A stretch of 64,000 bases of DNA from Terriglobia bacterium (GCA_020072845.1 JAIQGF010000010.1:1-64000); one strand, 5' to 3'; shown: positions 1-9,240, counted from the stretch's first letter. Numbers and translations: made by a program. The notes: generated by a model from the letters alone, not told the origin.

Positions 1-591
1 CGCGTCCGCCTGGTTCGCGGCCGTGGCCACCACGCTGTGGATCATCTTCGTCTTGCTGTCTACGCCCACGTGCGCCTTCATCCCGAAATACCACTGCCCG
101 CCCTTCTTGGTCTGCTTCATCTCCGGATCGCGTTGCTGCAACTGATTCTTCGTCGAGCTGGGCGCATGAATGATGGTCGCGTCCACGATCGTGCCCTTCG
201 TGATCCGCACCCCCTTACTTTGCAAATGCAGGTTCACCGCCTCCAGCATCTCCCCGCCCAACCCGTGCGCTTCCAAAAGATGGCGGAACTTGCACACCGT
301 GGTCTCGTCCGGCGCCGGCTCCCGCCCCAGGTCAATGCCCACGAAATCGCGCATCACCATCGAGTCGTACAGCGCTTCTTCCACCGCCGGGTCCGATAAG
401 TTGAACCACTGCTGCAGAAAATAAATCCGCAGCATCCGCTCCACCCCCACCGGCGGCCGTCCACCGCCCGCCTTGGGGTAATGCGGTTCGAGCAGCGCAC
501 CCAGCTTCGCCCACGGCACCACCTGCTCCATCTCCTCCAGAAACTGCGCCCGTCGCGTCTTCTTCGTGTACCGCTCAAAGCCCGTCATCAT
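1..591 (-). CDS. IS5-family transposase, C-terminus beyond window edge
   Basis: This is a DDE transposase that would catalyse cut-and-paste movement of its own insertion sequence. The 197 visible codons are open and start with ATG-ATG at 591-586. The N-terminal part has the hallmark IS5 segments: ERYTKKTRRAQFLEEMEQ near the start, the LEPHYPKAG and RMLRIYFLQQWFNLSDP motifs, and FVGIDLGREPAPDETTVCKF. The first catalytic Asp lies in GTIVDATIIHAPSSTKN, followed by the WYFGMKAHVGVD segment. The remaining catalytic residues lie off the edge. Nothing visible is frameshifted, so the copy may be intact. It reads in the same direction as the dcw cluster and lies where the next dcw gene would be expected. 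Confidence 0.9.
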   Translation of the reverse strand, partial: MMTGFERYTKKTRRAQFLEEMEQVVPWAKLGALLEPHYPKAGGGRPPVGVERMLRIYFLQQWFNLSDPAVEEALYDSMVMRDFVGIDLGREPAPDETTVCKFRHLLEAHGLGGEMLEAVNLHLQSKGVRITKGTIVDATIIHAPSSTKNQLQQRDPEMKQTKKGGQWYFGMKAHVGVDSKTKMIHSVVATAANQADA

Positions 592-681
592 CGCCAGTGT
601 CCTCTGTTGGTGGTGAGAGTTCATCTGGCTGCACTTTAACTACAATGCCTGTGGAAAGTGGAGAGCTTAATCAGAGTCTCC
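1..681 (-). mobile_element. IS5-family insertion sequence, one end only
   Basis: The element contains the transposase gene reading off the left edge. A plausible terminal inverted repeat lies at 661-681; read on the minus strand it begins GGAGACTCTGATTAAG. The four bases just outside, TTAG at 682-685, fit the YTAR target that IS5-group elements duplicate. The other end is outside the window, so the boundary is inferred. It sits directly downstream of murG, in the same orientation. Confidence 0.7.
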
Positions 682-853
682 TTAGCTCTTAGCTGCTGAA
701 GGGTAGCGTAAGCCGCAAACAAATACTTAACCACGGATTTACACGGATGAACACGGATAAGAGAAATCCATCCGTGTGAACCCATGGTTCTGAACACAGC
801 TCTTATCTTGTCCCGGTTTGGCTAAAAGCTAAGAGCTAACAGCTAAGAGCTTA
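682..853. repeat. Nested inverted iterated repeats between IS end and murG
   Basis: An outer pair is built from AGCTAAGAGCTAA-like units (arms about 682-697 and 821-853). It encloses an inner pair built from CACGGAT-like units (arms 731-758 and 766-787). The two unit types are unrelated. No gene is visible in this spacer. Confidence 0.75.
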
Positions 854-866
854 CCTTGGTTCGATT

Positions 867-1937
867 CTAGTCCGGCACACCCGCCAATTTCGCGGCCAAA
901 CCGGCGATTTCGCCGGCGGCATCGGGATGGGCGAGCCGATGCGCTGCCGCACCCATCGCTCGCAGGTGCGCGGGATCGTTGAGCAGTTGCGCCGCCGTGT
1001 CGGCCAGCCTTTGCGGCGTAAGTTCCGATTCCGGGATGAGTATGGCCGCGTTTTTCGTCGAGAGCGCCTCGGCGTTACGGCGCTGGTGATCGTCGGCGGC
1101 GCGCGGGAAGGGCACGAAAATGGCCGGCTTCCCTGCCGCCGCGATCTCGGCGACGGTGCTGGCGCCGGAACGGCAAATCACCAGGTCGGCGCGCGCGAAG
1201 GCGCCGGGCATGTCGTGAATGAACGGAGAAACCTCGGCGGGAATTCCGGCACTCAGGTAATCGGCCTGCGCCTCGTTGTAATCGCGCTCGCCGGTCTGAT
1301 GAATGACGCGCAGGCCCGGCACGCGCTCGATGAGCGTGGGCAGCGCCTCGATGAGCGCGCGATTGAGGGCGTGCGCGCCCTGGCTGCCGCCGAACAATAA
1401 CAGCGTCGGATCTGCGCCGGGCGGGCGCGGCGGAATCTCGAAAAAAGCGTGGCGCACCGGAACGCCGGTCACAACCGAGCGGCGAAACCAGTGGCGGGTC
1501 TCGGGAAACTGCACCGCCGCTACCGCGATCATGGGAGCGACCACGCGGTTGGCGAAGCCGGGAACGAAGTTAGGTTCGAACGCCACCGCCGGCACGCTGC
1601 TGAGCGCGGCGGCTAGCATCGCCGGGCCGGAGGCGTACCCACCGACGCCGATGACGACGTCGGGATGGAACTCGCGCAGGATTTGCGACGCGGCGAAAAT
1701 GGCGCGCGGCAGGGCGAACAAGGTCTTCAGGCGCGTAATGGCGCTGACGTTCTTGAGCTGGCCGACGTCAATCAGCTTCAGCGGAAAGCCGGCGGCGGGG
1801 ACGAGGCGGGTTTCGATGCCGCGCGCGGTGCCGACGAAAATGATCTCCGCGCCGAACTTGTCATGCAGTTCCCGGGCGATGGCCAGCGCGGGAATGACGT
1901 GTCCGCCGGTTCCGCCGCCTGCCAGGAGTGCGCGCAT
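867..1937 (-). CDS. murG: MurG, lipid II-forming GlcNAc transferase
   Basis: MurG transfers GlcNAc from UDP-GlcNAc to lipid I on the inner face of the membrane, giving lipid II. The 356-aa length is normal. The N-terminal glycine-rich loop GGGTGGH (residues 7-13) and the C-terminal UDP-GlcNAc-binding stretch with [17 protein letters not shown] and [16 protein letters not shown] are all present. The usual HEQN motif of the acceptor domain reads FEPN here, a mild deviation. It is the last dcw gene visible. The spacer to ftsW is 207 bp, much looser than in most dcw clusters, and contains repeats. The murC, ftsQ, ftsA and ftsZ genes that often follow are not in the window; an IS5 element lies next instead. 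Confidence 0.97.
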   Translation of the reverse strand: MRALLAGGGTGGHVIPALAIARELHDKFGAEIIFVGTARGIETRLVPAAGFPLKLIDVGQLKNVSAITRLKTLFALPRAIFAASQILREFHPDVVIGVGGYASGPAMLAAALSSVPAVAFEPNFVPGFANRVVAPMIAVAAVQFPETRHWFRRSVVTGVPVRHAFFEIPPRPPGADPTLLLFGGSQGAHALNRALIEALPTLIERVPGLRVIHQTGERDYNEAQADYLSAGIPAEVSPFIHDMPGAFARADLVICRSGASTVAEIAAAGKPAIFVPFPRAADDHQRRNAEALSTKNAAILIPESELTPQRLADTAAQLLNDPAHLRAMGAAAHRLAHPDAAGEIAGLAAKLAGVPD

Positions 1938-1962
1938 GGAGTCAGATTACATCATCGGCATC

Positions 1963-2109
1963 TCGCCACAGAGGGCACAGAGGTACCGAAGCCGAAAGTC
2001 ATTTCCGATTGCCGATTGTCGATTGCCGATTTGTGAAAGTCAGTCTTGCTCAGGAGAACAGTAGTGATGCAAGCGGAAACCTAGATCCCTCGCTGCACTC
2101 GGGATGACA
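1963..2109. repeat. Spacer repeats between murG and ftsW
   Basis: The spacer 1938-2144 has no gene. It holds a CACAGAGG-type unit repeated at about 1963-1985, then a CGATTGC-type heptamer iterated four times at about 2007-2036. At 2084-2109 lies a 26-bp sequence whose reverse complement recurs at 51478-51503 with three differences. Confidence 0.7.
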
Positions 2110-2144
2110 TCCCCTACAGTGTGGGCACTGGCAGAGGTTGCGGT

Positions 2145-3236
2145 TCAGTCCGTGTGTTGGGTGATGTTGAGCAGCACGCCGACGCTGGCGAGGGTGATGA
2201 ACAGCGACGATCCGCCGTAGGAGATGAAGGGCAGCGGGATGCCTTTGGTGGGGGCCAGGCCGAGGACCACGCTGATGTTGAACAGCGCCTGCACCCCGAC
2301 CATGGCGCCGATGCCGGTGGCGAGGTAGCGCGCAAAGACGTCGTCGGTGATAACCGCGGCACGGATGGCGCGATAGAGAAAAATGGCGAACAGCGCGACC
2401 ACCACGGTCGCACCCAGCAAACCAAGCTCCTCGGCGGTGACGGCAAAGATGAAGTCGGTGTGGGGCTCGGGCAGGTAGAACAACTTCTGCTTGCCTTCCA
2501 TCAGGCCGAGGCCGGTGAGGCCGCCGGTGCCGACGGCGATCAGCGACTGAATGATGTGGAAGCCGCGTCCCTGCGGGTCGGAGTACGGGTCGAGAAAGGC
2601 CAGAATGCGCTGGTAACGCCAGGGAACGCGCACGATGAAGACATAAAAGAAGAGCGGCAGGGGCGCGAGCGCGTAGGCGTAATACTTCAGGTTCATGCCG
2701 GCGACGAACAGGATGACGGCGCTGATAGCGGCGCAGGCGAGCGCGGTGCCAAGGTCGGGCTGAACCAGGATGAGCGCCGACATCACCACCGCGGGCGCAA
2801 TGGCCGGCATGAGGGTGCCGCGCCAATCGTCCATGGACTTGGTACGCGTTTCGAGGAAATACGCGAGAAAGAGGATGAGCGTGGGCTTGGCGAGTTCGGA
2901 AGGCTGGAAGGAAAGCGGGCCGAGCTTGATCCAGCGATGCGTGTTGTGCGTCCGGTCAAGGAAGAAAACCGAGATCAGCAGCAAGGTGGTCACGGCCATC
3001 AGCGAGAAGACAACCGCCGGATGCTTGTAGCGGCGGTAGTCGAGGCGCATGGCGCCCAACATTGCCGCGAGCCCGGCCAATGCCCAACCGAACTGGCGCA
3101 CCACGAAGTGATAGGGGGAGCCGAACTTGTCCTTGGCAATCACCGCCGAGGCGCTGAACACCATGACGAGGCCGATGAAAACCAGGATCAGCGTGACGGT
3201 GAAGAGAGTTTTGTCGACGCTGACGCGTTTGGCCAT
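2145..3236 (-). CDS. ftsW: FtsW, septal peptidoglycan glycosyltransferase (SEDS)
   Basis: This SEDS-family membrane glycosyltransferase polymerises lipid II at the division site together with its partner PBP. The 363-aa protein is almost entirely hydrophobic helices. Signature stretches include PHTDFIFAVTAEELGLLGA and PLPFISYGGSS near the C-terminus, and HRWIKLGPLSFQPSELAK in the middle. The start ATG is at 3236. Its position between murD and murG is the classical dcw order and favours FtsW over RodA. The cognate PBP is the ftsI gene at 9241-11397. Confidence 0.96.
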   Translation of the reverse strand: MAKRVSVDKTLFTVTLILVFIGLVMVFSASAVIAKDKFGSPYHFVVRQFGWALAGLAAMLGAMRLDYRRYKHPAVVFSLMAVTTLLLISVFFLDRTHNTHRWIKLGPLSFQPSELAKPTLILFLAYFLETRTKSMDDWRGTLMPAIAPAVVMSALILVQPDLGTALACAAISAVILFVAGMNLKYYAYALAPLPLFFYVFIVRVPWRYQRILAFLDPYSDPQGRGFHIIQSLIAVGTGGLTGLGLMEGKQKLFYLPEPHTDFIFAVTAEELGLLGATVVVALFAIFLYRAIRAAVITDDVFARYLATGIGAMVGVQALFNISVVLGLAPTKGIPLPFISYGGSSLFITLASVGVLLNITQHTD

Positions 3237-3240
3237 GGGG

Positions 3241-3399
3241 AGCTTTTAGCTATTAGCTCTTAGCTTTTAGCTTGTGTATCGCTCGGATCAGATCAGTTGT
3301 AACACTCACGGTAACGGGTCTGGGGTAACTCGGCGGGTACGCGACAGTGTGGATATCAAACGGCAGAAGCTAAGAGCTAAAAGCTAATAGCTAAGAGCT
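3241..3399. repeat. Inverted pair of AGCTAAGAGCTAA-type arrays
   Basis: The arms at 3241-3273 and 3367-3399 are imperfect reverse complements of each other over 33 bp and enclose about 93 bp of non-repetitive DNA. The second arm overlaps the murD stop codon: the last two Ser codons and the TAG of murD are made of repeat units. Confidence 0.85.
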
Positions 3400-4776
3400 G
3401 ATCGCTTGCTTTTTCTCCGCCAGGGCGTGGACCAGGTCCTTGAAAGCGCGGCCGCGGTGTTCGTAGCTTTGGAACTGGTCAAAGCTGGCGCAGGCCGGGG
3501 CGAGCAGGACGATGTCGCCGGGAGTGGCGGCCTCAAAGGCGCGGCGGACAGCGACATCAAGCGTTTCGGCGTGGACGATTTCGGCGGCGCCGGCGATTTC
3601 TTTTTCGATCTTGGCAGCGGCGGCGCCGATGGTGTAGACGCGTTTGACCCGCTCCTGCAGCAGCGGATTGAGCACGGTGTAGGGTGAGCCCTTGTCCTTG
3701 CCGCCAAGAATGATGTGGATATTGCGGGGAAACGATTCCAGCGCCTTGATGGTGGCGTCCACGTTGGTGGCCTTGGAATCGTTGTAGAACTGCACGCCAT
3801 TGATGGTGGTGACGAACTCGAGGCGGTGCTCGACCGCCTTGAAATCCTTGACGGCGGCGCGGATGCGGTGCGGCTCGCAGGGAACGATCATGCCGATACA
3901 GACCGCCGCCAGTACGTTTTCCAGGTTGTGCGCGCCCTGGAGCGAAATCTCGGCGGCCGGCATGATCTCGTGCTCGCCGGAGTCGTCGCGGTGGAGGATA
4001 CGGCTGTCGCGCACGAAGGCGCCGCGCTCGACCTCCTTCTTGCGGCTGAACCAGCGGACCTGGACCTTGAGGCCGTCGGCCATACGCGCTGCTTGTTTGT
4101 CGTCGGCGTTGAGGATGGCGTAATCCGAGGAAATCTGGTTTTCGAAAACGCGCTTCTTGGCGGCAAGGTACTGGTCGAAGCTGCCGTGGCGGTCGAGGTG
4201 GTCGGGCGTGACGTTGAGCACGACCGCGATTTCCGGATGAAACGTCTGGATGGTCTCCAACTGAAAACTGGAGACCTCGAGGACGTTGTAGGTGTCGTCG
4301 GTGGCGTCGGCGACCAGCGAAATGGCGGCCGTCCCGATGTTGCCGCCGACCTGCGACTCGTAGCCGCCCCAGGCGATGACGTCGCCGGCCAGCGCGGTGG
4401 TGGTGGTCTTGCCATTGGAGCCGGTGATGGCGACGATGTGGCCCTTCAGAAAACGCGAGGCCAGTTCGATTTCGCCGATGACGGGAATGCCCATGGCGCG
4501 CGCCTGCGCCAGTTGTGGAACATCGGTGGGCACGCCCGGGCTGACCACGATGAGGTCCTGCTGCCGAAAAGTACGCTCGCCGTGGCCGCCGGTTTCGACG
4601 GCGACACCGAGATCGAGGAGGGTGCGGATGTCGGCACGCAGGTCGTCCTCGGCCTTGGCGTCGGAGGCGGTGACGCGGGCGCCGCGCTGCTGCAAAAACT
4701 GGGCGGAAGCAACGCCGGACTTGCCCAGCCCGACCACCAGCACGCGCTTGCCTTTTACGTCAAAAGGTTCTGCCAT
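3391..4776 (-). CDS. murD: MurD, UDP-MurNAc-L-Ala:D-Glu ligase
   Basis: MurD adds D-glutamate to UDP-MurNAc-L-alanine in the cytoplasm using ATP. The protein has 461 aa. The Mur-ligase P-loop GSNGKTTTTA, the conserved TPDHLDRHG segment and the NDSKATNVDAT segment are present, along with the N-terminal dinucleotide-like VVGLGKSGVAS motif typical of MurD. The 3' end runs into the spacer repeat, so the last residues (Ser-Ser) are repeat-encoded. The spacer to mraY is 244 bp. Confidence 0.97.
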   Translation of the reverse strand: MAEPFDVKGKRVLVVGLGKSGVASAQFLQQRGARVTASDAKAEDDLRADIRTLLDLGVAVETGGHGERTFRQQDLIVVSPGVPTDVPQLAQARAMGIPVIGEIELASRFLKGHIVAITGSNGKTTTTALAGDVIAWGGYESQVGGNIGTAAISLVADATDDTYNVLEVSSFQLETIQTFHPEIAVVLNVTPDHLDRHGSFDQYLAAKKRVFENQISSDYAILNADDKQAARMADGLKVQVRWFSRKKEVERGAFVRDSRILHRDDSGEHEIMPAAEISLQGAHNLENVLAAVCIGMIVPCEPHRIRAAVKDFKAVEHRLEFVTTINGVQFYNDSKATNVDATIKALESFPRNIHIILGGKDKGSPYTVLNPLLQERVKRVYTIGAAAAKIEKEIAGAAEIVHAETLDVAVRRAFEAATPGDIVLLAPACASFDQFQSYEHRGRAFKDLVHALAEKKQAISS

Positions 4777-4889
4777 GGCTCAAATTTTTCTTACAACCCG
4801 GGCGTCCTGGGGGGAATCTGATGAGGTAACGTTTCTCCCCGATCAGCACGGATGTATCGTGTCCAGTCCTGCGTAACACGGTCAAAATT

Positions 4890-4953
4890 GCACGACATTC
4901 GTCGTGCCCATCGGGCTCTTACCTCCCCCAAGCACGACTTTCAAGGTCGTGCT
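4890..4953. repeat. Two GCACGAC/GTCGTGC hairpins between murD and mraY
   Basis: The gene-free stretch 4777-5020 carries two small palindromes with the same core: GCACGAC-ATTC-GTCGTGC at 4890-4907, and AGCACGAC with GTCGTGCT at 4931-4953. A third copy of the core is at 23706-23725. The TGGATTCGAACCCC string near 4990 looks like a tRNA T-arm, but no cloverleaf surrounds it. Confidence 0.7.
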
Positions 4954-5020
4954 CCTCCCTGCCTAAACGATTTGCGGGTCCACTACCCTGGATTCGAACC
5001 CCTGATTGTCGCACACGCGG

Positions 5021-6154
5021 CTAGCGCAGTTTCAAGGTGGTCAGGGCGAACAGGGCGAAGACGAGCGAGGCAATCCAGAAGCGGACGATGATTTTCGACT
5101 CCGACCATCCCAGCAACTCGAAATGATGGTGCAGCGGCGCCATCTTGAAGATGCGCTTTTTGCGCAGCTTGTACGAGCCCACCTGCAGAATCACCGACAC
5201 CGCTTCAATCACGAAAACGCCGCCGATGAACGGCAGCAGCAGTTCCTGCTTGATGATGACCGCGACCGTGCCGATGGCGCCGCCGAGCGCGAGCGAGCCG
5301 ACGTCGCCCATGAAGACCTCGGCGGGATGGGCGTTATACCAGAGAAAGCCGATGGCGGAACCGACCATGGCGCCGCAGAAGATGGTCAGTTCGCCCACCT
5401 GCGGCATGCGCTGCAGTTCGAGGTAGTCGGAAAATGTGGCGTGGCCGCTGACGTAAGTAAGAACCGTGAGCGCGCCGGCGGCAATCACGGTGCAGCCGAT
5501 GGCGAGGCCGTCGAGGCCGTCGGTGAGGTTCACGGCGTTGCTGGAGCCGACGATCACCAGCACCACGAAGCCGATAAACGGAAGGAATGCGATCGGCCAG
5601 AGATGCGGCTTGGCGACCAACGCGGAGATCACCAGGTCGGGGCGGACGTTCTTGAAAAACGGCACCATCAGGTGCGTCGAGTACTGCCCCTTCGCCTGCA
5701 AGAGGATGAGCGAGACGGCAATGATGACGCTGACCAGGACTTGCAGCATCAGCTTGGTTTTTCCGGTTAGGCCGAGATTGCGCTGGTTCACGACCTTCAT
5801 GTAGTCGTCGGCAAAACCAATCCCGCCGAAAGCCGCCGTGGCCATGACGGCGATCCAGACGTACTTGTTGGTCAGGTCGGCCCACAGGAGCGTGGGAACG
5901 ATGATGGCGACAGCGATCAGCAGCCCGCCCATGGTCGGCGTGCCGGCTTTCTTCTGGTGCGCCTTGGGGCCTTCTTCGCGAATGTACTGCGAGATCTGGA
6001 ATTCGCGCAGCTTGCGAACGATGGCGGGACCGACGATCAGGCCCATGAAGAGCGCCGTCAGGCTGGCAAACGCGGTGCGAAAAGTCAGGTACCGGAAAAT
6101 GCGGAAGGGAGAAAAATAGCGGAACAGCACCTGATAAAGAAGCCAGTAGAGCAA
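5021..6154 (-). CDS. mraY: MraY, phospho-MurNAc-pentapeptide transferase
   Basis: MraY moves phospho-MurNAc-pentapeptide onto undecaprenyl phosphate, making lipid I in the inner membrane. The 377-aa polytopic protein carries the family motifs in order: AGTPTMGGLL, GFADDYMK (the catalytic Asp pair), NLTDGLDGLA, FMGDVGSLALGG and LHHHFELLG. It is slightly longer than the approximately 360-aa enterobacterial enzyme. The start ATG at 6154 gives a normal N-terminus with a first membrane helix. It lies between murF and murD as expected. Confidence 0.97.
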   Translation of the reverse strand: MLYWLLYQVLFRYFSPFRIFRYLTFRTAFASLTALFMGLIVGPAIVRKLREFQISQYIREEGPKAHQKKAGTPTMGGLLIAVAIIVPTLLWADLTNKYVWIAVMATAAFGGIGFADDYMKVVNQRNLGLTGKTKLMLQVLVSVIIAVSLILLQAKGQYSTHLMVPFFKNVRPDLVISALVAKPHLWPIAFLPFIGFVVLVIVGSSNAVNLTDGLDGLAIGCTVIAAGALTVLTYVSGHATFSDYLELQRMPQVGELTIFCGAMVGSAIGFLWYNAHPAEVFMGDVGSLALGGAIGTVAVIIKQELLLPFIGGVFVIEAVSVILQVGSYKLRKKRIFKMAPLHHHFELLGWSESKIIVRFWIASLVFALFALTTLKLR

Positions 6155-6220
6155 ACAGCTCTCCCTTCCAGTGTGGGGATGCTGGGCTAAGAATACAGCA
6201 GTGGAGTGAAATGTTTGTAG

Positions 6221-6250
6221 GGGCTAGGGGTCAGCGGCTAGTAGCTAGGC
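6221..6250. repeat. Short CTAGTAGCTAG-like repeat in mraY-murF spacer
   Basis: The 115-bp spacer 6155-6269 contains iterations of a GGCTAG/TAGCTAG unit around 6221-6250. No gene or terminator is recognisable. Confidence 0.45.
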
Positions 6251-6269
6251 GGACACCGCGCACCACAAA

Positions 6270-7661
6270 CTAAGTGCCAGCGACGCCCTTCGCCGTCCAG
6301 GTTTCCAGCGCACCCTCCAGTTTCACGCCCCGGGAAGCCTTGAGCAGGACGATGTCACCGGGGCGGACCTCGCGCGCCAGCCACTCGCCCGCCAGTTCAG
6401 GCGAATCGACAAATTCGGCGCGGACGCCGGCTTCGGCCGCGGCGTCCGCGATCTTACGGGCGGCGCCGCGGACGCCGAGCACGATGTCAATCTTCTTGTC
6501 GGCCATGTGGGCGCCAGAGCGGCGGTGGAGGTCGTCGGTAGTGGGGCCGAGTTCGAGCATTTCGCCGGCCACCACGACCCGGCGGCCGCCGTCAGGGACA
6601 GCCATGCCGGCCAGCGCGTCCACCACATAATCGAGCGCGCGCGGGTTGGAGTTGTAGCAGTCGTTGATGACGGTGGCGCCGCCCACGGTCAGGACCTGGC
6701 CGCGTTTGTCCGCCGGAGTGAACAGCGCGACTCCCGAGGTTGCTTCCTCCAGGGTGAGCCCGCCGAACAGCGCCACGGCAATCGCGCCGAGCGCGTTGTA
6801 GATGTTGTGGCGGCCGATGAGCGGTAACCGGGCGTGCGCGCGCGCCGCGCCGGCAACCACATCGAACTCGGAGCCGTCCGGCCCCATTTCGCGGATCGCT
6901 TCCGCGCGGACATCGGCGGGATGATGGATGCCGAAGGTGATGACGCGTCCGGAAAAATCGCGGCCAAACTGCGAGACGTATTCGTCATCCGCGTTCAGCA
7001 CCGCGGTGCCGGTGGCGGGGAGCGACTGGATCAGCTCGTACTTCGCGCGGGCGATGTCGGCGACGGAATTGAAGAAGCCAAGATGTACCGGGGCGACGCA
7101 GGTCACGACGCCGGCATTGGGCTCGCAAAGCGCGGCCAGCGCGCGGATTTCGCCGGCGTGGTTCATGCCGAGTTCAACTACCGCGAGCTGATGTTCCGGC
7201 TCCAGCCGCAGCAATTGCAGCGGCAGTCCGTAGTGATTGTTGAGATTGCCCTCGGACTTGAGCACACGGTATTTCGCCGACAGCAGGCGCCCCGCCGATT
7301 CCTTGGTGGTGGTCTTGCCCGCCGAGCCGGTGATGGCGATTACTTGCTTGTTCCACATCCGGCGCACAGCGCGGCCTAGGGTTTGCAGGGCCGCGAGAGT
7401 GTCGGGAACGGCGATGATGCGGCGCTGGTCGCCGAAGCGCGCCGCCTGGCTGACGCGCACCACGGCCGCGACCGCGCCCCGTTCCAGGGCCGCGTTCACG
7501 TAATCGTGGCCATCGAAATTTTCGCCGCGAATGGCAAAAAACAAGTCGCCGGGCTGCAGCGTGCGCGAGTCAATGGAGTAGCCGGTGGCGACGGCGTCGC
7601 GATGAATCGCGTCTGCCATCCCGCCGATGATCTCGGCAATGCGTGCCAGCGGCAATCTCAT
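6270..7661 (-). CDS. murF: MurF, UDP-MurNAc-tripeptide:D-Ala-D-Ala ligase
   Basis: MurF adds D-Ala-D-Ala to complete the UDP-MurNAc-pentapeptide. The 463-aa protein has the Mur-ligase P-loop GSAGKTTTKE, the LNADDEY central segment, and the YNSNPRALDY segment characteristic of MurF in the C-terminal third. Its start overlaps the end of murE by 4 bp (ATGA type), so the two are probably translationally coupled. The substrate assignment follows from the family and the dcw position. Confidence 0.96.
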   Translation of the reverse strand: MRLPLARIAEIIGGMADAIHRDAVATGYSIDSRTLQPGDLFFAIRGENFDGHDYVNAALERGAVAAVVRVSQAARFGDQRRIIAVPDTLAALQTLGRAVRRMWNKQVIAITGSAGKTTTKESAGRLLSAKYRVLKSEGNLNNHYGLPLQLLRLEPEHQLAVVELGMNHAGEIRALAALCEPNAGVVTCVAPVHLGFFNSVADIARAKYELIQSLPATGTAVLNADDEYVSQFGRDFSGRVITFGIHHPADVRAEAIREMGPDGSEFDVVAGAARAHARLPLIGRHNIYNALGAIAVALFGGLTLEEATSGVALFTPADKRGQVLTVGGATVINDCYNSNPRALDYVVDALAGMAVPDGGRRVVVAGEMLELGPTTDDLHRRSGAHMADKKIDIVLGVRGAARKIADAAAEAGVRAEFVDSPELAGEWLAREVRPGDIVLLKASRGVKLEGALETWTAKGVAGT

Positions 7662-9175
7662 CGCGTTCCTCCAACCGGCGCGGATTCTTTCTGGTGGTAG
7701 CCGGCAGCCTGCAGCGCCGCGCGCGCGACTTCGACATCGTCGAACGGATGCGCGCCTTCGCGGGTGATCTGCATTTTTTCGTGCCCCTTGCCGGCGATGA
7801 GGACGATATCACCCGGCCCGGCTGTCTTGACCGCGAGCGCAATCGCCTTGGCGCGATCGGACTCGACGGTGAACGGCGTCTTGGTGCGCTCCAATCCGGG
7901 CAGAGCGTCGTTGATGATCGCCATCGGCTCCTCGCTGCGCGGATTGTCGGAGGTGAGGATGACGTAGTCGCTGCCGCGCCCGGCGGCTTCTCCCATCAGC
8001 GGGCGCTTGGCGCGATCGCGATCGCCGCCGCAGCCGAAGACGGTGATCACCTTGCCGCCGCCGCGGGCAACGAATTCGCGGGCAAGCGCGGTGAGATTGC
8101 GCAGCGCGTCGTCGGTGTGGGCGTAATCCACCACGACGGTGAAGGGCTGGCCGGCGTCCACGCGCTGGAAGCGCCCGGGCACGCAGGTCAGCCGCTCAAC
8201 ACCCCGGGAAATGGCTTCCGGCGGGCAGTTGCGCGCGAAGGCGGCGGCCGATGCGGCAAGGACGTTGCAGACGTTGACGCGACCGATGAGCGGCGACCAG
8301 AGCGGAACCGTGCCTGTGGGTGTCACCAGGTCAAAGCGCGTGCCGTTCATGCCGACGTCGACTTTGTCGGCGTAGAAGTCGCCTTGAGTGACGCCGTACG
8401 TCAGCACCTGCGAGCGCGACTTGCTGAACTTCGCCAGCTTCTTTCCGTACTCGTCTTCAATATTGATGATGGCGATGCGCGGCGGATCGGTGCCGACGCC
8501 CTCGAACAGCGCGCGCTTGGCGGCGAAGTAGGAGTCGAAATCGCGGTGGTAGTCGAGATGGTCGCGCGTGAGATTGGTAAAAATCGCGACATCGTAGGGA
8601 ATCCCGAAGACGCGCTGCTGCGCCAGGGCGTGGGAGGAGACCTCCATCACCGCTTCTGTTGCGCCGTTGCGCAGCGCCTCGGCCAGCATTTGATTGAGTT
8701 CGAGCGGCTCGGGCGTGGTGTGCGGCGCAGGCAGAACATTGCCCGCCACGTGGTATTCGACGGTGCCGATGAGCGCGGTCTTCCGCCCTGCCGCCTGCAG
8801 AATTGATTCCAGCAAGAATGAGGTTGTGGTCTTGCCGTTGGTGCCGGTGATGCCGCTGCCGGCCAGCTTTTCGGCGGGCCGCTTGTAGAAATTTGCGCTC
8901 AGGCGGGCGAGCGCGCGGCGTCCGTGCGGGACCTGCGCCCAGGCGACGTCGCCCTTGGGCTCGACTTTTGCATCGTCGCTGACCACCGCGACCGCGCCGG
9001 CGGCAAGCGCAGCCTCGATGTAGCGATTGCCGTCGGTGGTTTCGCCTTTCATGGCGACAAAGCACCAGCCGGGCTGCACGCGACGGGAATCATAGTCGAG
9101 CCCGGCGATCTCGGGATTGCCGCGCTGGAAGAGGAACTCCGCGCCGTCGAGCAGTTGTTGGAACTTCATTGGCAT
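7658..9175 (-). CDS. murE: MurE, UDP-MurNAc-dipeptide:meso-DAP ligase
   Basis: MurE adds the third stem-peptide residue. The 505-aa protein has the P-loop GTNGKTTTSF. The motif DNPRSEEP matches the DNPR signature of enzymes that select meso-diaminopimelate rather than lysine, so mDAP peptidoglycan is inferred. It also has the VVDYAHTDDALRN segment. It overlaps murF by 4 bp and is separated from ftsI by a 65-bp spacer that is mostly GTTTCA repeats. Confidence 0.96.
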   Translation of the reverse strand: MPMKFQQLLDGAEFLFQRGNPEIAGLDYDSRRVQPGWCFVAMKGETTDGNRYIEAALAAGAVAVVSDDAKVEPKGDVAWAQVPHGRRALARLSANFYKRPAEKLAGSGITGTNGKTTTSFLLESILQAAGRKTALIGTVEYHVAGNVLPAPHTTPEPLELNQMLAEALRNGATEAVMEVSSHALAQQRVFGIPYDVAIFTNLTRDHLDYHRDFDSYFAAKRALFEGVGTDPPRIAIINIEDEYGKKLAKFSKSRSQVLTYGVTQGDFYADKVDVGMNGTRFDLVTPTGTVPLWSPLIGRVNVCNVLAASAAAFARNCPPEAISRGVERLTCVPGRFQRVDAGQPFTVVVDYAHTDDALRNLTALAREFVARGGGKVITVFGCGGDRDRAKRPLMGEAAGRGSDYVILTSDNPRSEEPMAIINDALPGLERTKTPFTVESDRAKAIALAVKTAGPGDIVLIAGKGHEKMQITREGAHPFDDVEVARAALQAAGYHQKESAPVGGTR

Positions 9176-9197
9176 GATTTAACCACAGGACGGGAGA

Positions 9198-9240
9198 GTT
9201 TCAGTTTCAGTTTCGGTTTCAGTTTCAGTATCAGCTTTAG
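9198..9240. repeat. GTTTCA hexamer array in murE-ftsI spacer
   Basis: Imperfect tandem copies of GTTTCA run directly up to the ftsI stop codon (9241-9243). The same hexamer forms a perfect six-copy array after alaS at 51437-51472. Confidence 0.85.

Noticed and set aside
4980-5010. tRNA T-arm-like string TGGATTCGAACCCC between murD and mraY
   Set aside because: The flanks do not form acceptor, anticodon or D stems on either strand; at most it is a chance match or a tiny relic.
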